A stretch of DNA of 64,000 nucleotides from Legionella anisa (GCF_001467525.1 NZ_LNXS01000029.1:124001-188000), one strand, 5' to 3'. Shown: positions 18,420 to 27,644, numbered from the stretch's first letter. Translations and numbers: made by a program. The notes: generated by a model not told the origin, from the sequence alone.

Positions 18420-19574
18420 ATGGATTTTGAATTCACAGCAGAACATTTAGCCTTTCGTGAGATGGCAGCTGATTTTGCGCGCGAGAAATTGGCTCCAATG
18501 GCTGATAATTGGGATGAGCGTCATTATTTTCCCATAGAGGTTTTACGTGAAGCCGCCGCATTAGGAATGGCTGGGATGATGGCGCGAGAAGATATTGGCG
18601 GGGCACAGTTAACGCGGTTAGACTCTGCATTATTGTTTGAACAATTAGCAACAGGCTGCATCAGTACTAGTGCTTATCTTTCCATTCATAATATGGTTAC
18701 TTCTTTAGTTGATCGATATGCTGATGCTGCGTTACGAATGAAGTGGGGACCTAAATTAACCTCCATGGAAGTGCTCGGTAGTTATTGCTTGACTGAGCCT
18801 GAATCCGGATCTGATGCGGCCTCTTTAAAAACCAGAGCTGTAAAAGATGGAGACTATTATGTTCTTAATGGTTCCAAAGCCTTTATTTCAGGTGGTTCAG
18901 CAAGTGATGTGTATTTATGTATGGTTCGCACTGGTGATGAGTCCCATCATGGAATAAGTTGCTTGTTGATCGAAAAAAATACGCCAGGATTAAGTTTTGG
19001 TAAGTTAGAGAAAAAATTGGGATGGCATAGTCAACCTACCTGTATGGTGTATTTTGAAAATTGCCGCGTACCTATTGCAAATCGTGTTGGTGATGAAGGT
19101 ATGGGATTTAAAATTGCATTGAATGCTTTAAATGGGGGACGGATAAATATTGCCTCATGTTCATTAGGCGGGGCCCTTGCTTGCTTACGATTAACTCAAA
19201 GCTATATGCACGAACGTAAACAATTTGGTAAACCACTCACCGAGATGCAAGCATTACGTTTTTATTTTGCGGATATGCTAACTGATTACGAAGCAGCGCG
19301 TTTAATGGTTTATCGAGCAGCAAATGCTATGGATAAAAATGATTCTCAAGTTCCTCTGTATTGTGCCATGGCGAAACGTTTGGCTACGGATGTTGCCTTC
19401 CGTATTTGTGACAAAGCAATGCAAATACATGGGGGATATGGTTATTTACGTGATTATCAAATTGAGCGAATATTCAGAGACTTGAGAGTGCATCAAATTC
19501 TTGAAGGCACTAATGAAATCATGCGAGAAATTGTAGCGAAGGCAACTTTGGATGAAGAGCACTTTTTGTGTTGA
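18420..19574 (+). CDS. Acyl-CoA dehydrogenase, probably isobutyryl-CoA dehydrogenase
   Basis: A 384-residue FAD flavoenzyme. Motifs: YCLTEPESGSDAAS (flavin site), FISGG, HGGYGYLRDYQIERIFRDLR and LEGTNEIMR with the catalytic Glu. The order acyl-CoA dehydrogenase, enoyl-CoA hydratase, 3-hydroxyisobutyryl-CoA hydrolase matches the middle of valine degradation, and the protein resembles ACAD8-type enzymes, hence the substrate suggestion. Short branched or straight-chain acyl-CoA is the alternative. AGGA lies upstream of ATG 18420. A REP palindrome separates it from the next gene. Confidence 0.88.
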   Translation: MDFEFTAEHLAFREMAADFAREKLAPMADNWDERHYFPIEVLREAAALGMAGMMAREDIGGAQLTRLDSALLFEQLATGCISTSAYLSIHNMVTSLVDRYADAALRMKWGPKLTSMEVLGSYCLTEPESGSDAASLKTRAVKDGDYYVLNGSKAFISGGSASDVYLCMVRTGDESHHGISCLLIEKNTPGLSFGKLEKKLGWHSQPTCMVYFENCRVPIANRVGDEGMGFKIALNALNGGRINIASCSLGGALACLRLTQSYMHERKQFGKPLTEMQALRFYFADMLTDYEAARLMVYRAANAMDKNDSQVPLYCAMAKRLATDVAFRICDKAMQIHGGYGYLRDYQIERIFRDLRVHQILEGTNEIMREIVAKATLDEEHFLC

Positions 19575-19592
19575 TTGACGTGCTCGTAGTTT

Positions 19593-19673
19593 GTAGCCTG
19601 GGTGCAGCGAAGCGGAACCCGGGTTTTAGCGCTGCATACTATCCCGGGTTCCGCTTCGCTGCACCCAGGCTAC
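19593..19673. repeat. REP-like palindrome, copy 3 (complete)
   Basis: GTAGCCTGGGTGCAGCGAAG ... CTTCGCTGCACCCAGGCTAC around a short spacer; a long hairpin within the acyl-CoA dehydrogenase/hydratase gap. Confidence 0.85.
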
Positions 19674-19704
19674 GGTATGTTCTTACAGAAAAGGAGTAAA
19701 TGAA

Positions 19705-20481
19705 ATGAATTTAATTGAACAAGATTTAGATAGCCAGGGAATTTTGATTTTAACTTTGAACAGACCCGAAAAGTTAAATGCTTTAAGCTCCGAAGTATTA
19801 GATGCTTTAGAAGAATCATTCCATTATGCAAAAATAAATCCAAAAGTTAAGGCGTTAATAATTACTGGCCAGGGTAAAGCCTTTTGTGCCGGCGCAGATA
19901 TTAACCGATTGGCTGAATGTACAGCACAAACAGGATATGAATTTGCATGTCGTGGACAAGAAGTCTTCCGTCTTTTAGAAACTTTAGGTAAGCCTTCATT
20001 AGCAGCAGTGAATGGTTTTGCCTTCGGTGGCGGTTGTGAATTAGCTATTTCTGCAACATTAAGAATCGCTTCAACTAAAGCCCAATTTGGCCAACCCGAA
20101 GTAAAACTGGGGGTTATTCCTGGCTATGGCGGCACACAAAGATTGGCCCGTTTAATTGGTAAAGGACGCGCTTTAGATTTATGTTTGACCGGACGATTTA
20201 TTAATGCAGAAATGGCATTACATTGGGGATTGGTGAGTGACGTTGTAGAACCAGAGGTTTTGTTGGAGCATGGGAAAACATTATTGCGTGGAATTTTGAG
20301 CATGGCCCCTCTTGCGGTTGCAAGTGTTATGGAGGTGATTGATCATGGCTATGATTTGTCTTTAACCGAGGCCTTGCATCTGGAAGCAATTCACTTTGCT
20401 AAAGTATGTGCTTCTGAAGACAAGCATGAAGGGGTGATTGCATTTCTGGACAAACGAGCTGCTGAATTCGAAGGAAGATAA
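19705..20481 (+). CDS. Enoyl-CoA hydratase
   Basis: A 258-residue crotonase-fold enzyme. The oxyanion-hole segments GKAFCAGADI and NGFAFGGGCELA are present, with both catalytic glutamates (one in GGGCELA, one in GQPEVKLGVIPGYGGTQ) conserved, so hydratase activity is expected. In context it would hydrate methacrylyl-CoA to 3-hydroxyisobutyryl-CoA. AAGGAG precedes ATG 19705, and the downstream gene follows after 2 bases, so the two are translationally coupled. Confidence 0.92.
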   Translation: MNLIEQDLDSQGILILTLNRPEKLNALSSEVLDALEESFHYAKINPKVKALIITGQGKAFCAGADINRLAECTAQTGYEFACRGQEVFRLLETLGKPSLAAVNGFAFGGGCELAISATLRIASTKAQFGQPEVKLGVIPGYGGTQRLARLIGKGRALDLCLTGRFINAEMALHWGLVSDVVEPEVLLEHGKTLLRGILSMAPLAVASVMEVIDHGYDLSLTEALHLEAIHFAKVCASEDKHEGVIAFLDKRAAEFEGR

Positions 20482-20483
20482 TC

Positions 20484-21536
20484 ATGACTGATGAAGTACT
20501 TTTTAATCAAGAAGGTTCATTGGGAGTCATCACATTAAATAGACCCAACGCACTGAACGCACTGACTTTAAATATGATTCTTAACATACAAAGACAGTTA
20601 AGTCTTTGGAAAGAAGATGATGCTATTCACGCAGTAGTCGTGCGTGCAGCTTCGGGAAATGCATTTTGTGCTGGGGGAGATATACGTTCACTTTATCTTG
20701 CCGGACAAGTCAATGATGCAGAGCAAATGCAGTTTTTTTGGCACGAATACCGATTAAACCATTTTATCCATCATTTTGGTAAACCCTATATTTCTCTAAT
20801 TGATGGTATTGTTATGGGGGGAGGGGTAGGGATTTCCATGCACGGAAGTCATCCTATAGCCAGTGAACGTTTCGTATTTGCTATGCCTGAGACAGGTATT
20901 GGTTTTTTTCCTGATATTGGTGCAAGCTATTTATTAACACGGTGTCCGGGATATTTGGGTACTTACTTAGGCTTGACCGGAAATCGTCTGGGTTCTCACG
21001 ATGCAGTAAAAGCTGGATTGGTTAAAAAGATAGTGTCTTCAGAACAAATGCCTGCTTTATATGATGCATTAATGAATGAAGATTTATCAACAGATGCTTT
21101 TGAACGTGTCAATCAATGTGTACAGCGCTTTTCTTTTGTACCTGCTACAGAGGAAGTGAGTCAAATTAAGCCATTGATTGATGTCTGTTTTGCGCACCCA
21201 ACAATTGAAATGATTCGCGAGTCCCTACAAAGTGCCAACACAGTATGGGCTGAAGCGGTTGATAATACTTTATCCCAAAAATCTCCCTTGAGTCTTAAAG
21301 TTACTTTAGCTCAATTACAAAAGGCAAAGGGACTATCTTTAGCACAATGCCTGCAAATCGACTATGACATAGTCAGTCATTTTATGCATGATTATGATTT
21401 TTATGAAGGAGTCAGAGCGTTATTGATTGATAAGGATAAAAATCCTCAATGGCATCCAACTCGTTTGGATTTAGTTTCAGAGGAAATGGTGCAGAAATAC
21501 TTCGAACGTTCTCATCCTGGTTTGGAATGGGTATAG
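20484..21536 (+). CDS. 3-hydroxyisobutyryl-CoA hydrolase
   Basis: A crotonase-superfamily thioesterase of 350 residues, longer at the C-terminus than enoyl-CoA hydratases. Diagnostic features are NAFCAGGDIRSLY, MGGGVGISMHGSH and FAMPETGIGFFPDIGASY, with the ETGIG/FFPD pair typical of the hydrolase subgroup. The enzyme releases 3-hydroxyisobutyrate in valine catabolism. The dehydrogenases for later steps are not in this window. A rho-independent terminator follows. Confidence 0.93.
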   Translation: MTDEVLFNQEGSLGVITLNRPNALNALTLNMILNIQRQLSLWKEDDAIHAVVVRAASGNAFCAGGDIRSLYLAGQVNDAEQMQFFWHEYRLNHFIHHFGKPYISLIDGIVMGGGVGISMHGSHPIASERFVFAMPETGIGFFPDIGASYLLTRCPGYLGTYLGLTGNRLGSHDAVKAGLVKKIVSSEQMPALYDALMNEDLSTDAFERVNQCVQRFSFVPATEEVSQIKPLIDVCFAHPTIEMIRESLQSANTVWAEAVDNTLSQKSPLSLKVTLAQLQKAKGLSLAQCLQIDYDIVSHFMHDYDFYEGVRALLIDKDKNPQWHPTRLDLVSEEMVQKYFERSHPGLEWV

Positions 21537-21565
21537 TTTCTTTAGGTTTTATGTAAGACAAGTTT

Positions 21566-21608
21566 GGATCGGTGTTAATAAATCTAATTTAACTACACCG
21601 ATCTTTTA
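21566..21608 (+). terminator. Rho-independent terminator
   Basis: GATCGGTGT (21567-21575) pairs with ACACCGATC (21595-21603), followed by TTTT. It ends the acyl-CoA catabolism transcript. Confidence 0.75.
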
Positions 21609-21649
21609 TGAGTCATGCATGCCAATAAATGACAGTGAGGGGATGGATT

Positions 21650-21877
21650 TTAAAATCCAATTTTTATCCCTAGTCCCGGTACATGTAGTTCATTATCGTT
21701 TTCACGAGGAAGATCTATATCATTTCTAGTTTGCTCTTGTTCTTGCTCGTGTTGTTTTATTTTTTTGTTAATATAAGTTCCGGCGTGATAAATGCTACTA
21801 CCTACTGCGGCTGCGCCAATTGAATAACCTGTGGTTTCAATAACTGGTTTGAAAAACATCCCAAGACGTGACATCAT
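21650..21877 (-). CDS. Small hypothetical protein with one hydrophobic segment
   Basis: 75 residues from ATG 21877, which follows AAAGGATG at ideal spacing; the frame is open further upstream to 22012 but without a credible start. Residues about 12-30 (IETTGYSIGAAAVGSSIYHA) are a Gly/Ala-rich hydrophobic stretch, followed by a Lys- and Gln/Glu-rich region (KKIKQHEQEQEQ) and a tail ending VPGLGIKIGF. No family was recognised. It lies downstream of the carrier-like gene on the same strand, separated from it by a long hairpin. Confidence 0.55.
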   Translation of the reverse strand: MMSRLGMFFKPVIETTGYSIGAAAVGSSIYHAGTYINKKIKQHEQEQEQTRNDIDLPRENDNELHVPGLGIKIGF

Positions 21878-21960
21878 TTTATCATCCTTTTTAATAGTGT
21901 TAAAAACTGCGATGTGTGATCTAAAATTGCACATCACTGCACTATCGTACACTATTTTTT

Positions 21961-22001
21961 CATAACGAACCATTTTATAAAAAATAAAATGGTTCGTTAT
22001 G
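21961..22001. repeat. Perfect 16-bp inverted repeat
   Basis: CATAACGAACCATTTT and its exact complement around a 9-base loop. It lies between the carrier-like gene and the small gene. Neither strand has a U-tract after the stem, so it is a stable RNA hairpin or protein-binding palindrome rather than a clear terminator. Confidence 0.7.
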
Positions 22002-22025
22002 AAATTCCCCAACTAGTGTTCTACA

Positions 22026-23549
22026 CTAAGACTTTTCGCTTTGTGTTGGTGTAAAACTTGTAGTATGTGTTTCTTCATTGCTTGGAACCTCTTCAATACG
22101 AGGAGTTGTTTGTTTGCCCCCAAACATACTGTGCTTGGATTTTCCTGGTGAAGAGGGTTGATATCCTTCTGGAACAACTTTTTTCAAAGGTTCTTCACCC
22201 ATAGTTTGACCAACACCAGCAACCAGAGCGAAGATAACTCCTGTTAAGCCCATACGTATAGGAACTTGTTTTAGAGCCATTGCTCCAAAAGATTTTAATG
22301 AAGCTCCTGGATTGCTGATGAAGCAATAAAATAACTCTTGGGTTAATTTAATTGTGTTTGCATTCTGCAGACGTCCATCTTTAACCGTAGATTGCACTAG
22401 AGCGTAATCTTTAAAGGATGTAAATGGATATGAGAAAAAGGCAGCTGCCATACCACTGAACATTCCCGAAGTAAAATGGGCCACGTTTTTATCTTGAATC
22501 GGTAATCCTTTTGCTATTCTCTCTTCAAGAATACATAAAGCGGCAAAATTGACCATTCCAGAACCATATCTGGGTATAAACCCCCCCATCATCAATTTCC
22601 AGGCATTATTAGGAGTTTTCCATGTAAAGTCAGTAGGAAGAAGACCAGGAACTTTCTTCAAGGTTGATAATGATTCAGGTATTTGGGTTACTAAAATATC
22701 GCCTAATGCCATAGCCATAACATAGCTGTAACTAACGCTGGCATATTTTTTACCCTCTTCTTTACCCGCTTCATGAACCCCTTCTTCTAAAGGCTTGCTG
22801 CCGCCTTTAGCTCCGGTAACGTAGCCAGTTCGAACTAGTGATCCTGAAATAGAAGCCGAAGTTCCAGCATACATTGCTTTCATGAGTCCCCAAAGCCCGC
22901 CTTGATAAGTAGGGACCATATTACCGCTCTTGGATAAATTAACTAACACTGTTTTGATCGGGCTTTGAACAGCTACGATACTAAAACTTGTAGCTAATGC
23001 AATAGTTACAAAATTAGCTCCATTCCACACTTGTTGTTGGACTGTCGCCATTGATGGCATAGCTGACCAAGCGTAACCAGGCAAACCCCCTAATTCTGAG
23101 GCCTCAGGTTGGTATTTGGGTGTGGTTTTTTGAGCTGTTGTCGCAGGTTGGTGGTGCGTTTTTTGAGTTTGTAGTCTTTGTTTTACTACTTCAAATGGTG
23201 AAGACCATGTAGCTGCGAGTATAGTAGATACACTCCATAAAGTTTGTGGTGTATTCAGTGTTTGTTTTATTACATCATATGGCGAAAACCATACAGGTTG
23301 TTGTTTCGCTTTTGGAGTTTGCATTCTTTGCTTTACTACATCCAACGGTGTTGTGAACCATGGCATCTTGCTTAGGTCAGGGAACCATGGAGTGGTGGTT
23401 GGTTTTTGCCCCGTTTTTGCATTTTGTAGTTTTTGTTTTACTACGTCCAGTGGCATTGTTAATCCTGGAATGGATATGGTTGGATAGGACCATACCGGAG
23501 CAGTAGATTTTTTCCCAGTTTGAGATTGAGTTTCTTTTTTAGTCTGCAT
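22026..23549 (-). CDS. Mitochondrial-carrier-like protein with a repeated carrier signature, candidate effector
   Basis: 507 residues. The first 130 are polar and Pro/Gln/Thr-rich, yet repeat the mitochondrial-carrier signature PxDxxK(Q)xLQ four times: PLDVVKQKLQ (33-42), PLDVVKQRMQ (68-77), PYDVIKQTLN (90-99) and PFEVVKQRLQ (118-127). Residues about 170-460 form a carrier-like membrane body with signature-like SPIKTVLVNLS and YPFTSFKDYALVQ and several hydrophobic helices. The C-terminus is a hydrophilic Ser/Thr/Glu-rich tail. Carrier-family proteins are eukaryotic; L. pneumophila has a translocated one (LncP), so import into host mitochondria is plausible. The N-terminal motif multiplication is unlike ordinary carriers. 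Confidence 0.75.
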   Translation of the reverse strand: MQTKKETQSQTGKKSTAPVWSYPTISIPGLTMPLDVVKQKLQNAKTGQKPTTTPWFPDLSKMPWFTTPLDVVKQRMQTPKAKQQPVWFSPYDVIKQTLNTPQTLWSVSTILAATWSSPFEVVKQRLQTQKTHHQPATTAQKTTPKYQPEASELGGLPGYAWSAMPSMATVQQQVWNGANFVTIALATSFSIVAVQSPIKTVLVNLSKSGNMVPTYQGGLWGLMKAMYAGTSASISGSLVRTGYVTGAKGGSKPLEEGVHEAGKEEGKKYASVSYSYVMAMALGDILVTQIPESLSTLKKVPGLLPTDFTWKTPNNAWKLMMGGFIPRYGSGMVNFAALCILEERIAKGLPIQDKNVAHFTSGMFSGMAAAFFSYPFTSFKDYALVQSTVKDGRLQNANTIKLTQELFYCFISNPGASLKSFGAMALKQVPIRMGLTGVIFALVAGVGQTMGEEPLKKVVPEGYQPSSPGKSKHSMFGGKQTTPRIEEVPSNEETHTTSFTPTQSEKS

Positions 23550-23877
23550 GATAATATTTTAGATCATTGTTAAATTGGATTTGTATTATAAGGTGCAAAA
23601 ATTAACTGAACCTTAAGAAAAATGAATAATTAGAACAAAAAAAAATCTTGAGGATTATTTTATGGGCACAAAGTTATTCAAATTGAGCAAAACCCCCCAG
23701 ATTTTTTGCTTATTTTATTAAGAAGCGTGATGAAAAAGTCTTTTATTTATAAAAACTTATATTGAAATGCATGTGTAGATGCAGGATATAAAATCGTAAT
23801 CTGGGAGATAGAAAATATTTATTAAAAAAGTCATAAATTAGTAAAAATTTAATAACAAAATTGGCTTCAATGTAAAT
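23550..23877. other. A+T-rich gap without recognised feature
   Basis: 328 bases between the carrier-like gene (its upstream region) and a small conserved gene. It presumably holds the promoter of the carrier-like gene; no convincing promoter, RNA or open frame was seen. Confidence 0.4.
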
Positions 23878-24159
23878 CTATTTCAACCAATCGCTGAGAA
23901 TATCAATGATTTTTTGCGCCTGATCTTCGCTGGATATATTAAATTTGGATTTTTGCCAGTATTGATTATTACGTTTTTGATAGCGTCGAATTGAATATTT
24001 AACGGGTCCATAATCATTTTGGGCGTTATCCCAATCCTGATACTTAAACATAATCGTAGTCCATGCGCCCTTACTTAATACCTTTTTATCCAGCTCTTTA
24101 ACTGTTTCTGTCCCATTTTCACTAAATGCAATAGTGATTTCATCTATACTTGCAGTCAT
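23878..24159 (-). CDS. Small conserved-looking protein, function unknown
   Basis: 93 residues, soluble and basic in the middle: KGAWTTIMFKYQDWD, then KYSIRRYQKRNNQYW, then SKFNISSEDQAQKIIDIL. The arrangement of an antiparallel beta region followed by a C-terminal helix resembles bacterial PC4-like single-stranded-DNA-binding proteins, but I cannot confirm that family. ATG 24159 has GAGG upstream at loose spacing. It stands alone between two accessory regions. Confidence 0.6.
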   Translation of the reverse strand: MTASIDEITIAFSENGTETVKELDKKVLSKGAWTTIMFKYQDWDNAQNDYGPVKYSIRRYQKRNNQYWQKSKFNISSEDQAQKIIDILSDWLK

Positions 24160-24351
24160 TTCAAAACGTACCTCAATAAGTAGTTCAAGAAAAGCAGTGA
24201 CCTCATCAATTTAAATGGAGTTCTGCGCTAAAATTTTGAAAGTTTATCTTATTTTTTTAACTTACCATAGTGTTGAACTGTGATTTGCCAAAAAATAGGG
24301 AGGTAGGATGGAATATAATGAGGATATCATCCAACCACTTTTTGCAGAGTT

Positions 24352-24495
24352 AGACCTCTTCCCAAACTCGCTGAGAAGAGCGAAGTGAGAGGAGACGCGG
24401 AGCGGAGAACCGGAGTGTACACGCAAGTACATGAGGATTCGAGCACCGTATCGACGAAGCAATTCGTCTTCTCAGTAGAGTTTGGGAAGAGGTCT
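24352..24495. repeat. MITE-like element, family B, copy 1
   Basis: 144 bp bounded by a perfect 18-bp terminal inverted repeat (AGACCTCTTCCCAAACTC and complement). The interior, GAGGAGACGCGGAGCG.. and GGAGTGTACAC.., recurs at 55138-55274. Its right edge supplies part of the stop codon of the next gene (24494-24496). Confidence 0.85.
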
Positions 24496-25060
24496 ATTGA
24501 ATGGATTGCAATTTACCATTAACAAAAGTCATGGTAACGGCAGGTTGGTATTCCCCTGGCTGATAGAGCCAAACTTGAGGTTTTTCAGCTGTTGGTACAA
24601 CTTCATTGATAAACGTATTATTTACCATAGAGGGTGTGCCACAGGAATAATACACTTTTTGTACTGGATCCCCTCCCTGAATGTTTGCTCCCTGACAAAC
24701 AGATACTGCATTGCTATCTGAGCCATTTAATTTAATAGAGCGTACTTTTTGATTCACAACATTGACTTCCAATGTGACGCCGCCACTGCCGGTGGGGACG
24801 TTCCATACCCCGTAAAAGGCGGTTTGAGTTCCCATATTATTATAAATGAGCTGTTGCATGGGAATTTTTTGTACAACAGGTTGATTTGATTCTTGTTGGC
24901 TCACTGGTTGGCCACAGGCTGCAATTACTTCATCAGGTGTCATTCCTAAATTAATGTACCCGTGGTTTTGTGGGCAATAATACGACTGAGTATCAGCGAA
25001 TAAACTAAAAGGTAAAAGGATTAATCCTAAGCCAGTGCTACTGAGGAACGTCAATTTCAT
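24494..25060 (-). CDS. Secreted DUF2845-like protein with two repeats
   Basis: 188 residues with a signal peptide (FLSSTGLGLILLPFSLFA). Two copies of a Cys-containing unit follow: YYCPQNHGYINLGMTPDEV..ACGQP and SVCQGANIQGGDPVQKVYYSCGTP. This Cys-x(n)-G..V...CG.P pattern is typical of the DUF2845 family, abundant in Legionella as small exported proteins of unknown role. Paired cysteines suggest disulphides in the periplasm. The stop codon lies at the edge of a MITE-like element, so the native C-terminus may have been trimmed. Confidence 0.7.
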   Translation of the reverse strand: MKLTFLSSTGLGLILLPFSLFADTQSYYCPQNHGYINLGMTPDEVIAACGQPVSQQESNQPVVQKIPMQQLIYNNMGTQTAFYGVWNVPTGSGGVTLEVNVVNQKVRSIKLNGSDSNAVSVCQGANIQGGDPVQKVYYSCGTPSMVNNTFINEVVPTAEKPQVWLYQPGEYQPAVTMTFVNGKLQSIQ

Positions 25061-25106
25061 AATTCAATCCTGATAATCCTCTGCTTAAAATTAAGTATAG
25101 CCGCTT

Positions 25107-25682
25107 TTATAATAATCTCCAGGGCAGGTTTGCGCGAATAAATAAGGTAATAATTTTCAATAAAACCATAATGAGAAAAGGAGAAAAATCAAAACCTGAA
25201 ATATCCGGGATAATCTTTCTACCGAGTCTTAGCAAGGGTTCTGTTAACAAACGTAAGAAGTCAGCAATTGGACTTTGCCACTCTGGATTGATAAAACTCA
25301 TGACGACACGGATAAGTATGGCATAAAACAGAATATCACAAGGTTGAATGATTAAGTCTGCAATTATATAAATGAATATAAATACGATCGGGATTAGCCC
25401 ATTTAAGGCAAGAAGGCTAATGCAGATAATTTTTAATAGTTCAACTAAAACCAAGGTGATAATCGCTGGGATATCATATTTTTTTCCTGGTTTATAGGGC
25501 TGTTTTGATATCAGTTGAATTGGGTTAACTATAGGGTTAGTTACTCTATAAATAAGTTGGCTTACTGGATTAAGTGCACTGACACGTAAATAGCGTATCG
25601 CAATGCGAAGCCATAAACTGAAAATAACAAGTGAAAAAAATAAAGAAACAATAAAGAGTGTTACGGCAATAAGACCAGACAT
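25107..25682 (-). CDS. YggT family integral membrane protein
   Basis: 191 residues with two YGGT repeats: SLWLRIAIRYL..NPVSQLIYRVTNPIVNPI and then ILIRVVMSFINPEW..LRLLTEPLLRLGRKIIP, each flanked by hydrophobic helices. Known members are inner-membrane proteins linked to osmotic tolerance and cell-envelope organisation. The yggS-yggT order is the usual gamma-proteobacterial one, though proC is absent between them. AGGGGA precedes ATG 25682. Confidence 0.93.
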   Translation of the reverse strand: MSGLIAVTLFIVSLFFSLVIFSLWLRIAIRYLRVSALNPVSQLIYRVTNPIVNPIQLISKQPYKPGKKYDIPAIITLVLVELLKIICISLLALNGLIPIVFIFIYIIADLIIQPCDILFYAILIRVVMSFINPEWQSPIADFLRLLTEPLLRLGRKIIPDISGFDFSPFLIMVLLKIITLFIRANLPWRLL

Positions 25683-25739
25683 ATTTTCCCCTATCCTGCA
25701 TTTATCAAAACTGACTTATTAGGATTATATCGCGTCACT

Positions 25740-26432
25740 TTATTTTTGTCGCTCACCAAATAATGCCCTACCTACACGCACTATAGTAGTTCCTGCTTCA
25801 ATCGCAGAAACTAAATCATCACTCATTCCCATAGATAATGTATCCATATTGAGCCCAAGCTCCTGATTTAGTGTATGCATCAGTTGATTGAGTTGAATAA
25901 ATAAATCATATTGTGTTTGTGTATTGTGTTGGGGGGGCGGGATCGTCATCAAACCTCTTAACTTGAGATGAGGAAGTTGACTGATTGCCAAAGCGAGTTC
26001 AGCCGCATCTTCAGGAGGAATTCCTGATTTTGTTTTTTCATCTACTAAACTAATTTGTAAACAGATGTTAAGTGGCGCTAAATGAGTTGGGCGATATTCA
26101 TTGAGATACTGGGCGATTTTTAAGCGGCTAACACTGTGAACCCAGCTAAATGAAATGGCAATCCCTTTGGCTTTATTGCTTTGAATGGGGCCAATGAAAT
26201 GCCAGCATATAGGCATGTTTTTTAATGCATTTATTTTTTGTTGTGCTTCCTGAAAATAGCTTTCTCCAAAATGAGTAACTCCAAGATGAAATAATTGGCT
26301 AATCGCCTCAATACTTTGTTGTTTGCTGACAGCAAGTAATAGAACACTCCCTGGTTCCCTGCCAAAATCCAGTTCAGATTGCTTAATTAATTGTTTTATT
26401 TGATATAGATTTTGCTGAAGGCTCATGATCAT
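25740..26432 (-). CDS. PLP homeostasis protein YggS
   Basis: 230-residue single-domain fold-type III PLP protein. LLAVSKQQSIEAI carries the PLP lysine; HFIGPIQSNKAK and MGMSDDLVSAIEAGTTIVRVGRALFG are family signatures. It regulates free pyridoxal phosphate and affects amino-acid pools. Met codons at 26432 and 26426 are both possible. It is divergent from pilT, as in many gamma-proteobacteria. Confidence 0.95.
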   Translation of the reverse strand: MIMSLQQNLYQIKQLIKQSELDFGREPGSVLLLAVSKQQSIEAISQLFHLGVTHFGESYFQEAQQKINALKNMPICWHFIGPIQSNKAKGIAISFSWVHSVSRLKIAQYLNEYRPTHLAPLNICLQISLVDEKTKSGIPPEDAAELALAISQLPHLKLRGLMTIPPPQHNTQTQYDLFIQLNQLMHTLNQELGLNMDTLSMGMSDDLVSAIEAGTTIVRVGRALFGERQK

Positions 26433-26584
26433 TTAGGTATATTTGCAAACCTTAACAATAGCAAAAGAAACTCTATTTGCCGAGTATCACTTCGTGAGCT
26501 AATCTAGTAGCATCATAATTTTGTGGTTGGACTGGCAATTAAGCCTCAACCTATTATTGATTAATAATCAGGACGAATTAAGTA

Positions 26585-27619
26585 ATGGATATAGCAGAAC
26601 TATTAGCGTTTTCAGTAAAAAATAAATCATCAGATTTGCATCTTTCTGCAGGATTACCCCCAATGATTCGTGTGGATGGGGATTTGCGCAAAATCAATTT
26701 ACCTGCCCTGGAGCATAAAGAGGTGATAAAAATCATCTATGATGTGATGAATGACCGGCAAAGGAAAGAATTTGAAGAATTTTTGGAAACCGATTTTTCT
26801 TTTGAAATACCCAATCTGGCTCGTTTTAGGGTGAACGTATTTAATCAATTACGTGGGGCAGCGGCTGTTTTTCGTACTATTCCTTCTGAAATTTTAAGTA
26901 TGGATGATTTAGGATTACCGGCTATTTTTGAAGAAATGGCTAGTTATCCTAAAGGATTGGTACTCATCACTGGTCCAACAGGATCAGGAAAAAGCACGAC
27001 TTTGGCTGCTATGATCGATTACATCAACTCAAATCGTTATGATCACATTTTAACTGTGGAAGATCCTATTGAGTTTGTACATCAAAATAAAAAATGTTTG
27101 TTGAATCAACGCGAGGTTCATCGAGATACGCTTAGTTTTAATGCTGCTTTGCGTTCCGCATTACGTGAGGATCCTGATGTGATTTTGGTGGGGGAGCTAC
27201 GCGATCTGGAAACAATCCGTTTAGCAATGACCGCTGCGGAAACCGGGCATTTAGTATTTGGCACCTTACATACTAATTCTGCAACCAAAACCATCAATAG
27301 GATTATTGATGTGTTCCCAGCTGAGGAAAAAGCCATGGTGCGTTCGATGTTATCTGAATCACTGCAAGCCGTAGTAGCGCAAACGTTATTGAAAAAAAGT
27401 GGTGGTGGGCGAATTGCTGCTTTGGAAATTATGATTTGTACCGGTGCGATACGAAATTTAATTCGTGAAGATAAAGTGGCACAAATGTATTCTTCCATCC
27501 AAACTGGTCAGGCAAAGGGTATGCAAACTTTGGATCAGCATTTAACTGAGCTGGTGAAAAAAAATATGATTTCTACTCATACAGCACGTGATGTGGCTAT
27601 TGATAAAACCATATTTTAA
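26585..27619 (+). CDS. pilT: Type IV pilus retraction ATPase PilT
   Basis: 344-residue hexameric ATPase that powers pilus retraction. Motifs: SDLHLSAGLPP at the N-terminus, Walker A GPTGSGKSTT (about residue 128), the Asp box ILTVEDPIEF, Walker B-region LREDPDVILVGELRD, and the His box AETGHLVFGTLHTNSA. GGACGAATTAAGTA lies before ATG 26585. A REP palindrome follows the gene and separates it from rph. Confidence 0.96.
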   Translation: MDIAELLAFSVKNKSSDLHLSAGLPPMIRVDGDLRKINLPALEHKEVIKIIYDVMNDRQRKEFEEFLETDFSFEIPNLARFRVNVFNQLRGAAAVFRTIPSEILSMDDLGLPAIFEEMASYPKGLVLITGPTGSGKSTTLAAMIDYINSNRYDHILTVEDPIEFVHQNKKCLLNQREVHRDTLSFNAALRSALREDPDVILVGELRDLETIRLAMTAAETGHLVFGTLHTNSATKTINRIIDVFPAEEKAMVRSMLSESLQAVVAQTLLKKSGGGRIAALEIMICTGAIRNLIREDKVAQMYSSIQTGQAKGMQTLDQHLTELVKKNMISTHTARDVAIDKTIF

Positions 27620-27644
27620 AGTATTCGCGTAATGGCATCAGATT

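Noticed and set aside
21961-22001. 16-bp inverted repeat as a rho-independent terminator
   Set aside because: No U-tract follows the stem on either strand.
24262-24462. Open frames across the family B repeat (also near 55119-55496)
   Set aside because: Created by the inverted-repeat element; the sequence is shared between copies as DNA, not as protein.
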